Below, piece by piece: positions 16,447 through 18,452 of a stretch of DNA of 18,452 nt. The notes below the pieces were generated by a model that searched no databases, had not been told where the DNA came from, and worked only from the letters and a program-made list of their open reading frames with translations. Each line of letters begins with the position of its first letter. Position 1 is the stretch's first letter. Source of the stretch: UBA9464 sp003445095 (lineage in GTDB: Bacteria > Verrucomicrobiota > Verrucomicrobiia > Limisphaerales > UBA9464); the NCBI GenBank assembly GCA_035437945.1, contig DAOMZG010000118.1, positions 1 to 18,452 on the forward strand, in the 5' to 3' direction. The translations under genes and the position numbers were made by a program.

Positions 16447-16485
16447 CAACCTTTTGTTGCACCTGCAACAAAAGGTTGTTCGAAC
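16447..16485. repeat. Palindromic repeat copy 2 (REP-like) in a convergent gap
   Basis: A perfect 14-bp stem, CAACCTTTTGTTGC (16447-16460) and GCAACAAAAGGTTG (16465-16478), closes a 4-base ACCT loop. A perfect 8-base palindrome GTTCGAAC (16478-16485) abuts it, much as TGTTCATGAACA follows copy 1. The repeat starts 41 bases after the acyltransferase stop and 120 bases before the stop of the convergent unknown gene. No T-tract follows. In the rest of the 199-base gap (to 16604) no gene or other clear signal is seen. Confidence 0.85.
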
Positions 16486-16604
16486 TTCGTGGCGGAAAAT
16501 GTGTCACAAAGGGTCGCTCCGAAAGCCAAGCCAGCTACAGCGTTTCGCTTCGAGAGCTTCGGAATATTCCCACTGTGCGGGGGGTTACTTGGCCCATGGC
16601 AATT

Positions 16605-17234
16605 TCATTTTTTCCAGAAGAACAAGGCCTTCTTCCACCACGGCCAGTTCATTCGCAACTTGTGTGGGTTTTCCAAAGCCCATAGGAAGCGGCGCAATTG
16701 CTCCGGATCGCGCTTGTTCACGTTCGGCTCGCGCCGAAACCTGACGCCGACCGCCGAACAAAATGCCCGCACGCGCTCCTCAGGGACACGGTCCGACACC
16801 AGGAGATCGGAGCCATCGAACGCATCGTGAAAGGCGAAGAGGAGTTGCTCGTCACGATACGCCTTCACATGGTTGAAACATGCCTCTGAAGGATGTTGCC
16901 CCACGATCTCTACGAGCCTTTCAAGGACTCCAGGCGTCATCGATACATGAAACGCTTCCGGGATCGGAAAGATGGTGTCCCGCACGACACAGACGGCGTT
17001 CGCAGTTCGGTTCGCTTCGTAAAACCGCGTCACCTCAGGCAAAATCTCACAACCCTCGAAGTAAAGGATGCCGCCCTCGGGAATCAGCGTTGCGAGGTGG
17101 CGAAAGAAGGAAACCGAATCCTTCAAATCTTCGATGGCCCAACGTTCGGGCGAATCGAGATCGATCCCGTCACCGCGACCCGCAGCCATCGCGCGAAGCT
17201 GCTCCTTGAAAGCCTCTCGTTCCGTTGAATCCAT
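16605..17234 (-). CDS. Conserved-looking protein of unknown function
   Basis: I do not recognise this 209-residue protein. It appears soluble, with an acidic/mixed N-terminal helix (REAFKEQLRAMAAGR) and a central alternating alpha/beta-like region (LIPEGGILYFEGCEILPEV at 50-68, NAVCVVRDTIFPIPEAFHVS at 79-98). Five Cys are spread without a metal-binding pattern. The C-terminus ends in a striking Trp/Lys/Phe run, WPWWKKALFFWKK (197-209), that could attach to a membrane. No signal peptide, transmembrane helix or catalytic motif is evident. It begins 27 bases after a four-helix membrane protein gene on the same strand, so the two are probably co-transcribed. No Shine-Dalgarno precedes the ATG. 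The frame's amino-acid composition is protein-like; no function is claimed. Confidence 0.7.
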   Translation of the reverse strand: MDSTEREAFKEQLRAMAAGRGDGIDLDSPERWAIEDLKDSVSFFRHLATLIPEGGILYFEGCEILPEVTRFYEANRTANAVCVVRDTIFPIPEAFHVSMTPGVLERLVEIVGQHPSEACFNHVKAYRDEQLLFAFHDAFDGSDLLVSDRVPEERVRAFCSAVGVRFRREPNVNKRDPEQLRRFLWALENPHKLRMNWPWWKKALFFWKK

Positions 17235-17261
17235 GGGACATCGAAAACTATGTCGAAGGCG

Positions 17262-17735
17262 TCACAAAGACCTCAAAGCTACGACCAGAGCCACGATGCT
17301 CAGCCCGGTTCGCCACCAATGCCACGTCGCCCAGCGAGCGAGCTCGGCCGGGAGCCCTTCAACGCTCAGGCTGGCCTCGGAAAAACTCTTATTCGCCCGT
17401 TGGAAGTAGAGAAAAAAGGTCGACACCACGGCAACCGAGATCAACGCCGCGAGCACGGAAAGCCAGCGACCTGAATGGCCTTCCCAAAAGGAAAGGAGCG
17501 CGGCGAGGAGTGCCAACAATCCAGCTACGGTGGTGAGCGGCCCAAAGAAGTCCTGCAATCGCCGACCGTTGGTGGCATACCACGAAAAGAACTCGCTCGG
17601 CGCAAGCGATCGCCAAATTGGGACGAGCAGGCACCCCTCCGTCAGCATGCCGCCGGCGAAAATGCCGAGCGATGCGGCGGACAGGAACCTCGCAATATCG
17701 GCTCCCAGGCCGAGGGCAGTTTTAAATTCCTCCAT
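17262..17735 (-). CDS. Four-helix membrane protein, possibly DUF1772-like
   Basis: A 157-residue integral membrane protein with four predicted helices (about 13-40, 64-84, 90-112 and 140-156). The first half, GIFAGGMLTEGCLLVPIWRSLAPSEF followed by an Asn/Arg-rich loop, recalls the DUF1772 (anthrone-oxygenase-like) layout, in which a helix is followed by a loop and then three more helices. The match is by general pattern and is not certain. A conserved-looking HWW precedes the last helix. It is the first gene of a probable two-gene unit with the unknown protein downstream, and it diverges from the Sir2 gene across 108 bases. No promoter could be picked with confidence. Confidence 0.65.
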   Translation of the reverse strand: MEEFKTALGLGADIARFLSAASLGIFAGGMLTEGCLLVPIWRSLAPSEFFSWYATNGRRLQDFFGPLTTVAGLLALLAALLSFWEGHSGRWLSVLAALISVAVVSTFFLYFQRANKSFSEASLSVEGLPAELARWATWHWWRTGLSIVALVVALRSL

Positions 17736-17843
17736 AAAAGCGATCTAGCGATTAGGCGACTGAACGGAGATTGTCGGTGGCGCGTGTTAACTGACCCGAA
17801 CGACTTACGCCAGCCATCCGTTGCGCCGAGAAGTGGTTTCACG

Positions 17844-18452
17844 ATGCTCTCGCCCACGTCGATGAAACTGGAGAATTCTTTGAGTCGTGCCGCGGAGGCG
17901 GTCGGCGGGGCTCAGGCGCTACTGATTACCGCCGGAGCCGGCCTGGGCGTGGATTCCGGTCTGCCCGACTTCCGAGGCACGGAGGGCTTCTGGCGCGCTT
18001 ATCCCGTGGTGGCGCGCCTGGGACTTTCGTTTGCCCAGATGGCGAACCCCTCCTGGTTTGAGCGCGACCCGCACATGGCTTGGGCTTTCTACGGACATCG
18101 ACTCAACCTGTATCGCCGCACGGTTCCGCATGCCGGCTTTGGGCAATTGTTGCACTGGTCGGCCGCGAAGCCGCACGGCTCGTTCGTCTTCACCTCGAAT
18201 GTCGATGGCCATTTCCAGCGAGCCGGATTTGATTCGCGTTTGCTCGCCGAATGCCACGGTTCTATCCACCACCTGCAGTGCGTGCGTCCGTGCCGGGACG
18301 AAATTTGGTCGGCTGACGAGACGATCGTGACGGTGGATGAAGAGACTTTTCGCGCCGCCGATCCTCTGCCGACTTGTCCATTCTGCGGCGAATTAGCCCG
18401 GCCGAACGTCCTGATGTTTGGCGACGCGAGGTGGATTCCAGAACGAGCCGAC
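17844..18452 (+). CDS. Sir2-family NAD-dependent protein deacylase (3' end cut by window)
   Basis: The open frame runs from 17844 to the window end without a stop, giving the first 203 residues. Sirtuin motifs are clear: NAD-binding TAGAGLGVDSGLPDFRG (29-45), FTSNVDGHFQRAG (116-128), catalytic His138 in ECHGS, zinc ligands Cys146/Cys150 and Cys178/Cys181, and RPNVLMFGD (186-194). It would remove acyl groups from lysine side chains in the cytoplasm, using NAD. The GxG loop reads GLGVDSG rather than the classical GxSxxSGIPDFR, a variant I recall from a bacterial subgroup. A second in-frame ATG at 17862 is an alternative start; neither has a good Shine-Dalgarno. The C-terminal part of the Rossmann domain lies outside the window. 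Confidence 0.88.
   Translation, partial: MLSPTSMKLENSLSRAAEAVGGAQALLITAGAGLGVDSGLPDFRGTEGFWRAYPVVARLGLSFAQMANPSWFERDPHMAWAFYGHRLNLYRRTVPHAGFGQLLHWSAAKPHGSFVFTSNVDGHFQRAGFDSRLLAECHGSIHHLQCVRPCRDEIWSADETIVTVDEETFRAADPLPTCPFCGELARPNVLMFGDARWIPERAD

Overview
The window reads as a stretch of chromosome from a Gram-negative bacterium of moderately high GC. The best guess is a member of the Verrucomicrobiota/PVC group, at moderate confidence. Support for this is indirect: an outer-membrane beta-barrel ending in Phe, a SurA-type periplasmic isomerase, few recognisable Shine-Dalgarno sequences, and a gene mix that resembles verrucomicrobial genomes. There is no rRNA or other phylogenetic marker. No prophage, insertion sequence, CRISPR array or integron is visible.

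Layout. (1) 95-2500, minus strand: an outer-membrane beta-barrel protein followed by a ThrE-type amino-acid exporter. (2) 2793-7733, plus strand: a LysE-like GAP/SfLAP membrane protein, a bacterial transglutaminase-like protease-fold protein, aspartate ammonia-lyase (aspA) and a 14-helix MFS transporter. (3) 7844-8668, minus: a small Hanks-type kinase with several altered catalytic motifs, diverging from comF (8844-9608, plus). (4) 9707-12545, minus: an atypical MerR regulator followed by a VIT-VWA protein. They are driven by a near-consensus promoter with an operator-like dyad in its spacer and a predicted start point on the ATG. (5) 12629-16405, plus: a SurA-like isomerase and pdxA, then tRNA-Pro(TGG), then a metallo-beta-lactamase-fold hydrolase overlapping a PlsC-type acyltransferase by 4 bp. 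(6) 16605-17735, minus: a four-helix membrane protein and a soluble protein of unknown function with a Trp/Lys-rich tail. (7) 17844 to the right edge, plus: a Sir2 deacylase, truncated by the window end.

The most notable non-coding signal is a palindromic repeat present twice, at 7751-7784 and 16447-16478. Each copy lies in a convergent intergenic gap. The third convergent gap holds a long hairpin of unrelated sequence, so every convergent junction has a strong dyad and none is followed by a clear T-tract.

The best candidates for undescribed biology are the MerR/VIT-VWA pair with its control region, the degenerate kinase, the repeat family, and the uncharacterised two-gene membrane unit. Most other genes are ordinary housekeeping or transport functions.
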